Source: Acidobacteriota bacterium
Lineage (GTDB): Bacteria; Acidobacteriota; Vicinamibacteria; Fen-336
Direction of reading: 5' to 3'
Length of the DNA: 64,000 nucleotides
Assembly: GCA_022340585.1 (NCBI GenBank)
Contig: JAJDNS010000014.1
Location: forward strand, 1 to 64,000
Below, piece after piece: positions 1-7,359 of this stretch. Position 1 is the stretch's first letter, and every line of letters starts with the position of its first letter. A program made the position numbers and the translations under genes. The notes beneath the pieces are model-generated. The model made no database searches. It was given only the letters and a program-made list of their open reading frames with translations, and was not told the origin of the DNA.

Positions 1-102
1 GGGACGGTCAGCTTCCTTCTTGATCTCCTTGATGAAGCTGGGCCACGGCCCCTTCTCGAGCTCGTCGAGAAGCGGTGTGGCCGGGGTCTTCTTCTTGGTC
101 AT
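1..102 (-). CDS. dsrA: DsrA, dissimilatory sulfite reductase alpha subunit (N-terminus only, runs off window)
   Basis: Only the first 34 codons lie in the window; the gene continues beyond position 1. The visible N-terminus has a Lys-rich start followed by [15 protein letters not shown] and [11 protein letters not shown]. This matches the conserved N-terminal segment of DsrA (TPxLDxLExGPWPSFV then an acidic/basic helix) as I know it from Desulfovibrio and relatives. DsrA carries the sirohaem/[4Fe-4S] site with DsrB and reduces sulfite in the cytoplasm. The start is fixed by an AAGGAG ribosome site 6 nt upstream. It follows the YeiH-like gene by 18 bp in the same direction, so both are probably on one transcript. 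Because the catalytic part is missing, reductive versus oxidative type cannot be judged from this gene alone. Confidence 0.8.
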   Translation of the reverse strand, partial: MTKKKTPATPLLDELEKGPWPSFIKEIKKEADRP

Positions 103-120
103 TGATACTCCTTTCGACGG

Positions 121-1716
121 CTAGATCCGTGCCCAGTAGTCGGAGAAGACGATGGTGGAGAGGACGTATCCGAGAGGCACGTTGACCATGACGCCGATGG
201 TGAAGGCCCAGAAAGGCCGAAGCCCGAAGGTCGCCAGCTCGGCGAACCGGGTGGAGAGGCCGATGCCCAGGAAGCACAGGACGAACGCCCAGGACCGGAG
301 CTTCTTGATCGGAGAGATCAGGTTCGGGGTGAGCGTGCTCTGGAACCAGTCGGCCTTGTACTGCAGCTGCTTGAGGGCCGCGATCTTGTCGTCGCGGTTC
401 GGATCGGCGGGGTCGACTGCGTCACGAAGGGTGACGTACTCCTCGGGGCTCATCTTGCCCCGGAAGGTGATGACGCCCGCCTCGGGGTCGTGCTCGAACC
501 TCGCGGCCAGCGAGGCCGGAGGGGTGTAGTTGGAGAAGTCGGCGGCGTAGTCGATCGTCTCCGCCTTGCTCTTGAAGGTCCCCGTCGTGTCGGCGCGGCC
601 CACGTGGTCCTCGGGCCCGCTCGCGGCCACGAGGCTCATGATGATGGAGGCGGCGAAGAAGCCGATGACGAACTTGGGGAAGCGCTGCCAGATGACGCCG
701 GCTCCCAGGCGGCCGCCCCCGCCCTCTCCGCCCTCCCACAGGGTCACGGAGACGATGGACAGGATCAGGCACCAGATGCCGATCCAGATGTCGCGGCCGA
801 TGACCTTCATGAGGGTGAAGGTGTTGATCGCGGAGTCGCCGTGGCGGTTGGCGATCTCGGCGACCACGGCGAAGCCGGCGGCGTCGGCGAACTCCGAGGT
901 GCCGACCCAGGCGCCCGCCTCGCCGGGGCTGATGACGTCGGGCACCAGGAACTTGAAGCCCACGGTGAGGACCAGGATCATCACGATGGCCCAGACCGAC
1001 ACCACCCCGATGCTGATGGCGATGTGGTCCTTCTTGGCCTTCACCGCTCCTCCCACCGCGATGGAGGCCGACACCCCGCAGACGGCACCGCCGGCCCCCA
1101 GCACCGCCCCGAACTGGGGGTCGAGCTTGAACAGGCGGGTGGCGGCGAGGTAGATCGTGAGCCAGGTGCTGACGGACACGATCGTGGCCTGGAGGAAGGC
1201 GATGGGGCCCGCGCTGGTGATCAGGGTCAGGGGAAGGGTGGCGCCGAGGAGGACGATGCCGGTCTTGATGTAGTACTCGGTGCGCAGCGCGGTCTTGGAC
1301 CACTCCGGCAACTTGACGAGGTTGCCGATGACCAGGCCGACGACGAGGGCCAACAGCGGCGCCCCCAGGTCGTAGCGCTCGGCCACCGTCCAGCTGGACA
1401 GGTACATCAGGGCCAGGGAGCCGAGGAAGAGGAGCACGAAGCCCGGCACGTACTCCCGGACCGAGCGGCCCATGGCGGCGATCGAGACGGTGAAGGCCAC
1501 CCCGAAGAGGAGGAACACCGCCACGTAGCCGCTCATGTGGGTCGCCAGGTCGGCGGCCAGCCCCGGAAGGGTGCTCCAGCTCCCCGGCGTGACCGCCCAG
1601 CCCTCGATGGATCCCCCGGTGAGGAAGGCCCCCAGGGCCAGGAGGACGATCCCGAGCCCGAGCCAGACGGCCCACCAATCCTCGGTCTTCCAGAGTGCCT
1701 CGAGCCTGTTGCCCAT
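121..1716 (-). CDS. YeiH/PF03601-family putative sulfate/sulfite exporter with a large hydrophilic insertion
   Basis: A multi-pass membrane protein of 531 aa, with ten or more hydrophobic segments. It contains the glycine-rich stretch GAVLGAGGAVCGVSASIAVGG, typical of the YeiH/Cons_hypoth698 family (putative sulfate exporters). I chose the ATG at 1716 (MGNRLEALWK) over an upstream in-frame start because hydrophobic sequence begins about 15 residues later and a GGGAG site lies upstream. It is longer than usual family members: about 110 hydrophilic residues are inserted before the last two or three membrane segments. The gene sits 18 bp ahead of dsrA, so a role in moving sulfite or a related oxyanion is likely by context. 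Substrate and direction are inferred. Confidence 0.75.
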   Translation of the reverse strand: MGNRLEALWKTEDWWAVWLGLGIVLLALGAFLTGGSIEGWAVTPGSWSTLPGLAADLATHMSGYVAVFLLFGVAFTVSIAAMGRSVREYVPGFVLLFLGSLALMYLSSWTVAERYDLGAPLLALVVGLVIGNLVKLPEWSKTALRTEYYIKTGIVLLGATLPLTLITSAGPIAFLQATIVSVSTWLTIYLAATRLFKLDPQFGAVLGAGGAVCGVSASIAVGGAVKAKKDHIAISIGVVSVWAIVMILVLTVGFKFLVPDVISPGEAGAWVGTSEFADAAGFAVVAEIANRHGDSAINTFTLMKVIGRDIWIGIWCLILSIVSVTLWEGGEGGGGRLGAGVIWQRFPKFVIGFFAASIIMSLVAASGPEDHVGRADTTGTFKSKAETIDYAADFSNYTPPASLAARFEHDPEAGVITFRGKMSPEEYVTLRDAVDPADPNRDDKIAALKQLQYKADWFQSTLTPNLISPIKKLRSWAFVLCFLGIGLSTRFAELATFGLRPFWAFTIGVMVNVPLGYVLSTIVFSDYWARI

Positions 1717-2029
1717 GTGCGGTGCTCCCAGGTCGGACCTATTCCAGCCTTTGGATGGTACTAAGCAACCCTCGGGCCATCCGGCGCCCCGGTCGGGCAT
1801 ACCGATGTACTAGTCCTAAATAGCTGATGGGACGATCTTTACAGCTGAACGTCCATCAGGACCGACGTGAGCGGTGCGGAGACGTTTCCATGCCGTAACG
1901 TCGCGGACCCGGGGGCCGCGACCTCTGCGCCCGGCAGCCGGGTCGGCTCGGAAATCGGTGCACCCCAGACGTTTGCGGGGGAGGTCAGCGCTGAAGATCG
2001 CAGCCGCCCGAGCCAGGAGATCAGCTCCC

Positions 2030-2135
2030 GGAGTCCGGTGTCGTCAGGCGCTGGCGCGGCGGGCCCGCCTGGTTCGAGGACGCGAGCACGCGCCGCGCGG
2101 AGCGCCCGCAGGGGTGGCGCGCCAGCGCCCGCGAG
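2030..2135. repeat. 106-bp repeat, copy 1, with internal 12-bp inverted arms
   Basis: This block recurs 265 bp downstream (2295-2400) with only three mismatches over 106 positions. Inside it GGCGCTGGCGCG (2047-2058) is the exact reverse complement of CGCGCCAGCGCC (2118-2129), so the element can fold into a long hairpin. It resembles REP/BIME-type palindromic intergenic repeats in organisation, but no transposase is nearby. Confidence 0.75.
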
Positions 2136-2294
2136 CGAAGGCGCTCAGGAGCCGAGGCCGAGGGATCCCGCGTCCCGAGGCTGCGGCGGCCGGGTCCCGC
2201 CGAGGACCCTGCCTCACTTCGAAGCCTGGGGGCCCGCAGGCGGGTGGCCGACCGCAGCCGCTCGAGCCAGGGATCAGGGGCCGCCCTGGGTCAC

Positions 2295-2400
2295 GGAGCC
2301 CGGTGCCGTCAGGCGCTGGCGCGGCGGGTCCGCCTGGTTCGAGGACGCGAGCACGCGCCGCGCGGAGCGCCCGCAGGGGTGGCGCGCCAGCGCCCGCGAG
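2295..2400. repeat. 106-bp repeat, copy 2
   Basis: Second copy of the element at 2030-2135, in direct orientation and with the same 12-bp inverted arms. Immediately after it, GAGCCAGGAGATCAG at about 2398-2412 repeats the sequence that precedes copy 1 (about 2009-2023). The repeating unit is therefore larger than 106 bp and a third copy is truncated. Confidence 0.75.
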
Positions 2401-2506
2401 CCAGGAGATCAGGAGGGAAGGGGGAAAGGGACTTGGGACAGAAGAGGCGCTGCGGAGGGGAGCGAGGGTGACGTGGCAGGGAACGGAAGAACGGAGGAAC
2501 GGAAGG

Positions 2507-2542
2507 TTCCGAGTCCGACGATTGGACGACGCGGACTCGGAA
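2507..2542 (-). terminator. probable terminator of dsrMK
   Basis: Perfect 11-bp inverted repeat, TTCCGAGTCCG and CGGACTCGGAA, with a 14-nt loop, 5 bp beyond the dsrK stop codon. In the minus-strand direction it is followed by a pyrimidine-rich stretch (CCTTCCGTTCC). It probably ends the dsrMK transcript and makes yeiH-dsrA a separate unit. Confidence 0.6.
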
Positions 2543-2547
2543 CTACG

Positions 2548-4221
2548 TCAGTGGAACTCCCACTCCAGGAAGCCCTCGGGGACGTCGACCATCGCGTTGA
2601 CGATGAGCTCGACGAGACCGCCGTACAGGATTCCGCAGCGGTCCCAGCCCTCGTAGTAGCGGATGATGTCGCGGAGCTGCCCCTTGCAGTTGGAGCACGG
2701 GGCGCAGACGTACTTGTTCGTCTCGGGCCCGATGGAGTCGGAGAAGGCGTTCAGGATCTGGCGAAACTTCATCCGCCCCGCCACCCGCGTGCGCCAGTCC
2801 GGGAAGTTCACCGAGTTCCCGACGGCGAACCCCGATCCTCCGCCGCAGCAGTAGTTGTCGACGCCGTGGGGGGTCATCTCGCGGAACTGGGGGCAGATCT
2901 TCTTCAGGATGTTGCGCTGGGGCTGGATGATCCCCATGGAGCGGGTGATGTTGCACGGGTCGTGGAGCGTCACCGGGAAGTCGTTCCGGGAGGGGTCGAG
3001 CTTGATCCGGTCGTTCATCACGATGTCCTCGAGGAGCACCAGCGACGACTCGGTGCGCACGAACATGTCTCGGGGAACGAGGCGGTCGGCGACGGGCATG
3101 GCCGCCTTGTGGGCGTGGCCACATTCGCCCTCGAGGATCTTCTGCACGCCCAGTTTCTTCGCGATCCCGTAGTGCTTGAGCACGATGCGCGAGTACTGGA
3201 CGTCGTCGTAGAAGAGCCCGTAGTTGACCGAGTCGTAGCCCACCGGGTCCGAGGCCATCGTCCAGCTCACTCCGGCCTTCTCGAGGATGATGACGAACGC
3301 CTGCAGGTTCTCGGGCCAGGAGAGGAACTCCCCGGCGTTGTGCATCACGAGATACTCGGCCCCCTCCTTGTTGAAGGGAATCTTGAGGCTGAGGCCGGTC
3401 TTCTCCTCGATGTCCTCCTCGGCGAACTCGATGACGTCGGCCACTCCGGCCGGGTTCAGGCCGGTCGACGAGCCCGTCTTGAGCTGCTTGACCGTCCCCA
3501 GGGTGTGCAGCTCGGGCATCGCGATGCCGAGCTCCTGGCTGAAGAGCTTGCGGATCTCACGGCTGATGAGGCCGTTGTCCACCCCGATGGGGCAGGTCTG
3601 GGCGCAGCGCCGGCACAGCGTGCAGCGGTACGACAGCTCCGCGAGGTTCACCAGCAGGTCCCAGTTGAGCTCGATGTCGTGCCCCCGGAGCTTGGGGAGG
3701 ATGCCGCCACCGGGCTTGATGTAGCGGTCGATGATCTTGCGCAGAACCTCGCCCCGGAAGGTGGGACGGTACATCTCGGCCCGGCCCGAGTCGGTGTAGA
3801 TCCCGCAGGAGTCGTTGCAGGTCTGGCACTTGACGCAGTTCTCCAGCGACAGCATGAGGGGCTGGAGGAAGGTCCAGTTGTTCTCCTTGTCCAGCAGCTT
3901 GGCCAGTCCCGCCAGGAACTGCGCGACCCTCTCCTCCTTCTCCTCCTCGGTCTGGGGCTTGGGGATCTGGAGGGCGCTCACCCCGTCCGGTCCGGCCTCG
4001 AAGCGCTCACGCTGCTCGTCGCTGAGGGTGGGGATGGGGGTGTCCTTCCAGTCCTCGTAGGGGAAGGGAAGAGGCACGAGGGCGTCGACGTCGAGGGCCT
4101 TGTCGTTCTCCATCCTGTGGATGATGTCGTCCGGTGTCTCGTGCGCCCTGGGCAGGGGCTTCGGCCCGCCCCCAGACGACTCTTCCTGACCGACCTCGGA
4201 TGTCTTCTGTTGCTGTTCCAC
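2548..4221 (-). CDS. dsrK: DsrK, HdrD-like iron-sulfur subunit of the DsrMK(JOP) complex
   Basis: Cytoplasmic Fe-S protein of about 557 aa that passes quinol-derived electrons from DsrM towards sulfite reduction, in known systems via DsrC. The N-terminal half holds two ferredoxin-type clusters, CVKCQTCNDSCG and CTLCRRCAQTCP. The C-terminal half has HdrD-type cysteine-rich motifs: LHDPCN, NYCCGGGSGF and CAPCSNCKGQ, which bind the catalytic noncubane cluster in HdrB/HdrD relatives. The start is GTG at 4221, seven nt after GGGAG; a GTG at 4227 would give a GTGA overlap with the dsrM stop. An upstream ATG at 4275 would overlap dsrM by 52 bp and is unlikely. It ends at a strong hairpin. Confidence 0.88.
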   Translation of the reverse strand: MEQQQKTSEVGQEESSGGGPKPLPRAHETPDDIIHRMENDKALDVDALVPLPFPYEDWKDTPIPTLSDEQRERFEAGPDGVSALQIPKPQTEEEKEERVAQFLAGLAKLLDKENNWTFLQPLMLSLENCVKCQTCNDSCGIYTDSGRAEMYRPTFRGEVLRKIIDRYIKPGGGILPKLRGHDIELNWDLLVNLAELSYRCTLCRRCAQTCPIGVDNGLISREIRKLFSQELGIAMPELHTLGTVKQLKTGSSTGLNPAGVADVIEFAEEDIEEKTGLSLKIPFNKEGAEYLVMHNAGEFLSWPENLQAFVIILEKAGVSWTMASDPVGYDSVNYGLFYDDVQYSRIVLKHYGIAKKLGVQKILEGECGHAHKAAMPVADRLVPRDMFVRTESSLVLLEDIVMNDRIKLDPSRNDFPVTLHDPCNITRSMGIIQPQRNILKKICPQFREMTPHGVDNYCCGGGSGFAVGNSVNFPDWRTRVAGRMKFRQILNAFSDSIGPETNKYVCAPCSNCKGQLRDIIRYYEGWDRCGILYGGLVELIVNAMVDVPEGFLEWEFH

Positions 4222-4223
4222 GC

Positions 4224-5099
4224 TCACTCTCCCGACTGGGTATCTTCCGGAAGGGTCGTGGCCACCTGGGCCCACGTCTTCCCCGTGCGTGTGTGCGCCG
4301 CCGACCAGTCTACGCCGAAATCGAGGGCCTCGCGAAGCCGGCGGTCGAGGGCGCTGCCGGCCTCCCGGGGCCGGTCATCCCACCGCACCTCGTGGTACGT
4401 GAAGTACTTCGAGAAGAAGTGAACCATCCGAGTGGAAGGAAGATAGAAGAGAAACAGAGCGGCCACGCCCATCTGGGCTGCCAGCAAGGGCGAGACCTCC
4501 AGCGGCCGGATCCGGATCAGGTCGCCGACCGCGGTGGCCACGGGGGTCATTCCTCCCACCGCCACCAGGAAGGTCAGGATTCCCAGGATCGCCACGATGG
4601 CCAGGTTGATGAGATCCACGGGGGCCGTGTAGGGCTTGAGCTTCGCGTCGCCGGCCCGGAGGGCGAGGAGGGTCACGGAGCCCGCCGCCACGAGGGCCCC
4701 GGCGACCGCGCCGACCACCCCAAGGGCCTGGAGGAGCGGCTGGCCGCCGAAGCCGAAGCTCGCCACTGCGAGCCCGAGAGTCACCAGGACCATCAGGTAG
4801 AGGCCCCAGTGGAACGGGAAGGAGCCCCACCACAGTCGGCGGTTGTGCTTCCACACCCCGGCCAGGAAGAGGATCTCCTCGCCCATCACCACCACCTCGC
4901 CCACGAGGCTGGAGTGGCGGGGCTTGGTCCACCACTCCTTCTCCTCGAGATAGGAGCCCCCGTGCTTGTTCGGCTCGTGGGCGACGGGGTAGAGGTCCCA
5001 GCGCAGGTGGGGCGGGGCGCTGGCGTAGCGGTAGGCGCGGTAGGCGCACCCCAGCACGAAGACGGTACACCCGATCCACACCCACAAGAGCAGAGCCAT
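4224..5099 (-). CDS. dsrM: DsrM, membrane cytochrome b (NarI-like) subunit
   Basis: Integral membrane protein of 291 aa with about six hydrophobic segments and histidines in the first, third and last ones, as expected of a NarI/DsrM-type dihaem cytochrome b that oxidises menaquinol. The start MALLLWVWIG is set by AAGGAG 7 nt upstream of 5099; the longer frame adds a low-complexity Arg/Gly leader. The C-terminal cytoplasmic tail (YHEVRWDDRPREAG onward) is typical of DsrM. It is directly coupled to dsrK by overlap. The usual periplasmic and second membrane partners DsrJ, DsrO and DsrP are not in this window, so this may be a DsrMK-only form, or JOP may be encoded elsewhere. Confidence 0.85.
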   Translation of the reverse strand: MALLLWVWIGCTVFVLGCAYRAYRYASAPPHLRWDLYPVAHEPNKHGGSYLEEKEWWTKPRHSSLVGEVVVMGEEILFLAGVWKHNRRLWWGSFPFHWGLYLMVLVTLGLAVASFGFGGQPLLQALGVVGAVAGALVAAGSVTLLALRAGDAKLKPYTAPVDLINLAIVAILGILTFLVAVGGMTPVATAVGDLIRIRPLEVSPLLAAQMGVAALFLFYLPSTRMVHFFSKYFTYHEVRWDDRPREAGSALDRRLREALDFGVDWSAAHTRTGKTWAQVATTLPEDTQSGE

Positions 5100-5164
5100 G
5101 TCGTTTCTCCTTCTCCGTCCGCTGGAGACCGGGCCAGCCAGACGGGGGCGAGGCCTGGACCGAT

Positions 5165-5183
5165 GGCGGCGGTCACCGCCGCC
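5165..5183. other. tight hairpin upstream of dsrM
   Basis: GGCGGCGG and CCGCCGCC form a perfect 8-bp stem with a 3-nt loop. It lies in the 148-bp gap between sat and dsrM, about 66 nt ahead of the dsrM start. It may modulate dsrMK mRNA stability or read-through; nothing more can be said from sequence. Confidence 0.45.
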
Positions 5184-5206
5184 GTGGCCCAGGCCCCCGG
5201 TGGGCA

Positions 5207-5241
5207 CGCGGGAGAGACCGCACGGAGCGACCTCTCCCGCG
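5207..5241 (-). terminator. hairpin just after sat, probable terminator or mRNA 3' end
   Basis: Perfect 10-bp arms, CGCGGGAGAG and CTCTCCCGCG, with a 15-nt loop, starting 6 bp after the sat stop codon. There is no U-run after it, so it may act as a factor-dependent terminator or 3' stabiliser. It marks a likely boundary between the apr-qmo-sat transcript and dsrMK. Confidence 0.5.
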
Positions 5242-5247
5242 AGGAAG

Positions 5248-6516
5248 CTACTTCTTCGCGGCGTCGCCGGTGGCGGCGCCGTGGAGCTTGACCTCGACCT
5301 TCTCTTCGAGGTTGTCGTAGTACTCCTTGAGCACCGCGATGACCTCGGGCTTGGAGAACTCCGTGGGGACCGGCTTGCCCTCGCTCATGAGCTTGCGCAG
5401 CATGGTGCCGGACAGGAGGAGCCGCGAGCCGCCCTCGTACTTACCCTCGTCCGAGATCTTGGCCTTGCTCTCGTGGGGGCACGTCTTCATAGAGGCCATG
5501 GTTCCGCAGTCGTAGCAGTAGAAGGTCCAGTCCATGGCGAGAGGCTGCAGGACCAGGGATCCCTGGGGGATCTCGGAGAAGATCTTCTGGGCGTCGAAGG
5601 GGCCGTAGTAGTCGCCCACGCCGGCGTGGTCGCGACCCACGATCAGGTGGGAGCAGCCGTAGTTCTGGCGGAAGACGGCGTGAAGCAGGGCCTCACGCGG
5701 GCCGGCGTACCGCATCTCCATGGGGTAGCCGCCCTGGATCACACGCTCCTTGCGGAAGTAGTTGTTCACCAGGGCGTCGATGGCCTTGACGCGCACCTCG
5801 GCGGGGATGTCACCGGGCTTCAGCTTGCCCACCAGCTGGTGGATGTACACGCCGTCGCACACCTCGATGGCGACCCAGGCCAGATAGGCGTGGGACCCGT
5901 GCATGGGGTTCCGGAGCTGCAGCGCGGCCACGGTGTTCCAGCCCCGCTCCTCGAACAGCTTGCGGGCGTCGGCCGGGCGCTGGTAGATGGCAGCGAACAT
6001 CTCGGGGTAGTACGACTCGGAGAGCACCTTCACCGGCCCGGCGATGTTGACCGGTCCCTGGGCCATGACCTTCTGCACGCCCGGGTGGGCCTCGTCGGCG
6101 GTGGTGAAGACCTTCTCACACTCGTACTTCTTGTCGATGCCGTACTTCTCGGTGACCTTCATGGTTCCCATGATGGTCCCGGTCTCCGTGTCGACGAGCG
6201 CGACCTCCTCGCCGATCTCGATCGAGTCGGCCAGGTCCTGCTCCGCGGACAGGGTGATGGGGATGGGCCAGAAGACGTTGCCCATCGTCGGCATCTGGAA
6301 GCTGTCGCAGACGCCCTTCCAGTCCTCCTTGCCCATGAACCCGTCGAGGGGGGTGAAGGCGCCGATCCCCATCATGATGAGGTCCGACGTCTCCCGCGAG
6401 GTCATGGGGACCTTCTTCAGGGTTTCCGCCTTCTTCTTCTCGTCCGCCAGCGCCTGGCCTTCCAACAGCAGCGGCTTGAGTTCCCCGCCGCCGTGGGGTG
6501 GAACGAGCTTGGCCAT
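5248..6516 (-). CDS. sat: Sat, dissimilatory ATP sulfurylase (sulfate adenylyltransferase)
   Basis: Catalyses ATP + sulfate to APS + PPi in the cytoplasm, the activation step of sulfate respiration, or the reverse in sulfur oxidisers. The 422-aa length fits the homo-oligomeric prokaryotic Sat. Active-site motifs are visible: [10 protein letters not shown] at residues 200-209 (the QxRN and HxxH signature) and GRDHAGVG at about 294-301. A C-terminal zinc site, CxxC...CxH (Cys334, Cys337, Cys346, His348), is of the type found in dissimilatory Sat. AAGGAGG upstream of the ATG at 6516 fixes the start. It closes the apr-qmo cluster, 33 bp after the Alph_Pro_TM-type gene. Confidence 0.95.
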   Translation of the reverse strand: MAKLVPPHGGGELKPLLLEGQALADEKKKAETLKKVPMTSRETSDLIMMGIGAFTPLDGFMGKEDWKGVCDSFQMPTMGNVFWPIPITLSAEQDLADSIEIGEEVALVDTETGTIMGTMKVTEKYGIDKKYECEKVFTTADEAHPGVQKVMAQGPVNIAGPVKVLSESYYPEMFAAIYQRPADARKLFEERGWNTVAALQLRNPMHGSHAYLAWVAIEVCDGVYIHQLVGKLKPGDIPAEVRVKAIDALVNNYFRKERVIQGGYPMEMRYAGPREALLHAVFRQNYGCSHLIVGRDHAGVGDYYGPFDAQKIFSEIPQGSLVLQPLAMDWTFYCYDCGTMASMKTCPHESKAKISDEGKYEGGSRLLLSGTMLRKLMSEGKPVPTEFSKPEVIAVLKEYYDNLEEKVEVKLHGAATGDAAKK

Positions 6517-6549
6517 TTGAGTCCTCCTTGAGTCAGTAACGTCCTTCTG

Positions 6550-7359
6550 TCAGTGCTTCGCGCCTCCCTTGAACAGGCTTCCAGCGAGGAAGCCGGCCAG
6601 GAGTGCAATCGCGACCGTGAAGCCGCCGTAGGTCATCGCGTGTCGCTCCGCGAGGCGGCTCAGCCACGCGATGAGGCCCGATTGCCGCACGAACAGGTCG
6701 TTGCGGGTCACCGCCACCAGCGTGTCGTCGCGGAGAAAGTGGGTCAGGATGCTGTACTTGCCCTCCGGGGCCTCGGCCGGGAGATCGAACACGTGGTAAA
6801 GCACCCCGCCCTCGGTGACCCGGATCGCGTTCTCGTGCAGCCCGTAGAGACCGTGGCTCTCCTGCAGCTTCCAGAAGCCCTCGACCACCCGGGCGTGCTC
6901 GCCCTCCTCCGGCTCGTGGCCCAGGACCTTCAGGCTGGTCCGGGCGAGGATGGCCTCCGGGCCGATTCGATCGGTGCCCGAGCCCAGGGCGCGGTTGATC
7001 GACTCCAGTTCCGTCGCATGGGGGCACTCGCCCTGCCCGTTGCACAGCGGGCAATAGAGGTTCACGAGGTAGAGCCCGGGGGCGTGGGCGAGCTCGTACT
7101 GGCGCACGCCCATCCAGAAGAGAACGACCTTGCCCTTCTCCATGAGCCGCACATCCCCGGTGCTCGGGCCCTCCATGACCGCGAACACCCCGTTGCTGCC
7201 CGGGGGAAGCTGTCCGTAGAGGAAGACCTGGTGCCCGGAGAAGCTGTACGAGATGGGAACCCGCCGGGTGGCGAGGTGGGTCGCGCTCGCCGGGACCGCC
7301 TGCGGCGCGGCCGCGAGCAGTGTCAGGGCCACGCTGGCGCTGGCCAGGATGCCCGTCAT
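6550..7359 (-). CDS. Alph_Pro_TM/TIGR02186-type membrane-anchored protein, partner of TauE/SafE permease
   Basis: A 269-aa protein with an N-terminal signal peptide (MTGILASASVALTLLAAAP), a roughly 210-residue extracytoplasmic domain, and one C-terminal membrane anchor just before KGGAKH. This layout matches the family of putative transmembrane proteins (Alph_Pro_TM) known mainly as neighbours of TauE/SafE exporters. The domain contains CPLCNGQGECPH, a cysteine-rich patch that could bind metal or be redox active; that patch may be specific to this lineage. The ATG at 7359 overlaps the stop of the cytochrome-TauE gene (TGATG), and GGGAGG precedes it, so the two are translationally coupled and probably form one complex. 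Confidence 0.7.
   Translation of the reverse strand: MTGILASASVALTLLAAAPQAVPASATHLATRRVPISYSFSGHQVFLYGQLPPGSNGVFAVMEGPSTGDVRLMEKGKVVLFWMGVRQYELAHAPGLYLVNLYCPLCNGQGECPHATELESINRALGSGTDRIGPEAILARTSLKVLGHEPEEGEHARVVEGFWKLQESHGLYGLHENAIRVTEGGVLYHVFDLPAEAPEGKYSILTHFLRDDTLVAVTRNDLFVRQSGLIAWLSRLAERHAMTYGGFTVAIALLAGFLAGSLFKGGAKH

Larger units (their letters stand above)
1717..2506. other. repeat-rich non-coding spacer between dsrK and the yeiH-dsrA unit
   Basis: About 790 bp without a credible gene; the long open frames here are low-complexity, Arg/Ala/Pro-rich and follow the repeats. It contains two copies of a 106-bp repeat, a purine-rich GGAAC/GGAAG tract near 2479-2511, and an AT-richer stretch at about 1815-1870 that is the best place for the yeiH-dsrA promoter. 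On the minus strand TTGCTT (about 1770) followed after 16 nt by TGGAAT is a weak candidate. The spacer separates the dsrMK unit, which has its own terminator, from yeiH-dsrA. Confidence 0.5.

Noticed and set aside
2070-2080. GGTTCGA, a tRNA T-loop-like string in the 106-bp repeat
   Set aside because: No acceptor, anticodon or D-arm can be built around it.
1867-4422. 851-codon open frame on the plus strand
   Set aside because: Antisense to dsrK and the repeat spacer; the product is low-complexity and charged, a shadow caused by high GC content. The same holds for other long antisense frames, e.g. 14941-17472 opposite aprA and 10531-13071 opposite qmoB.
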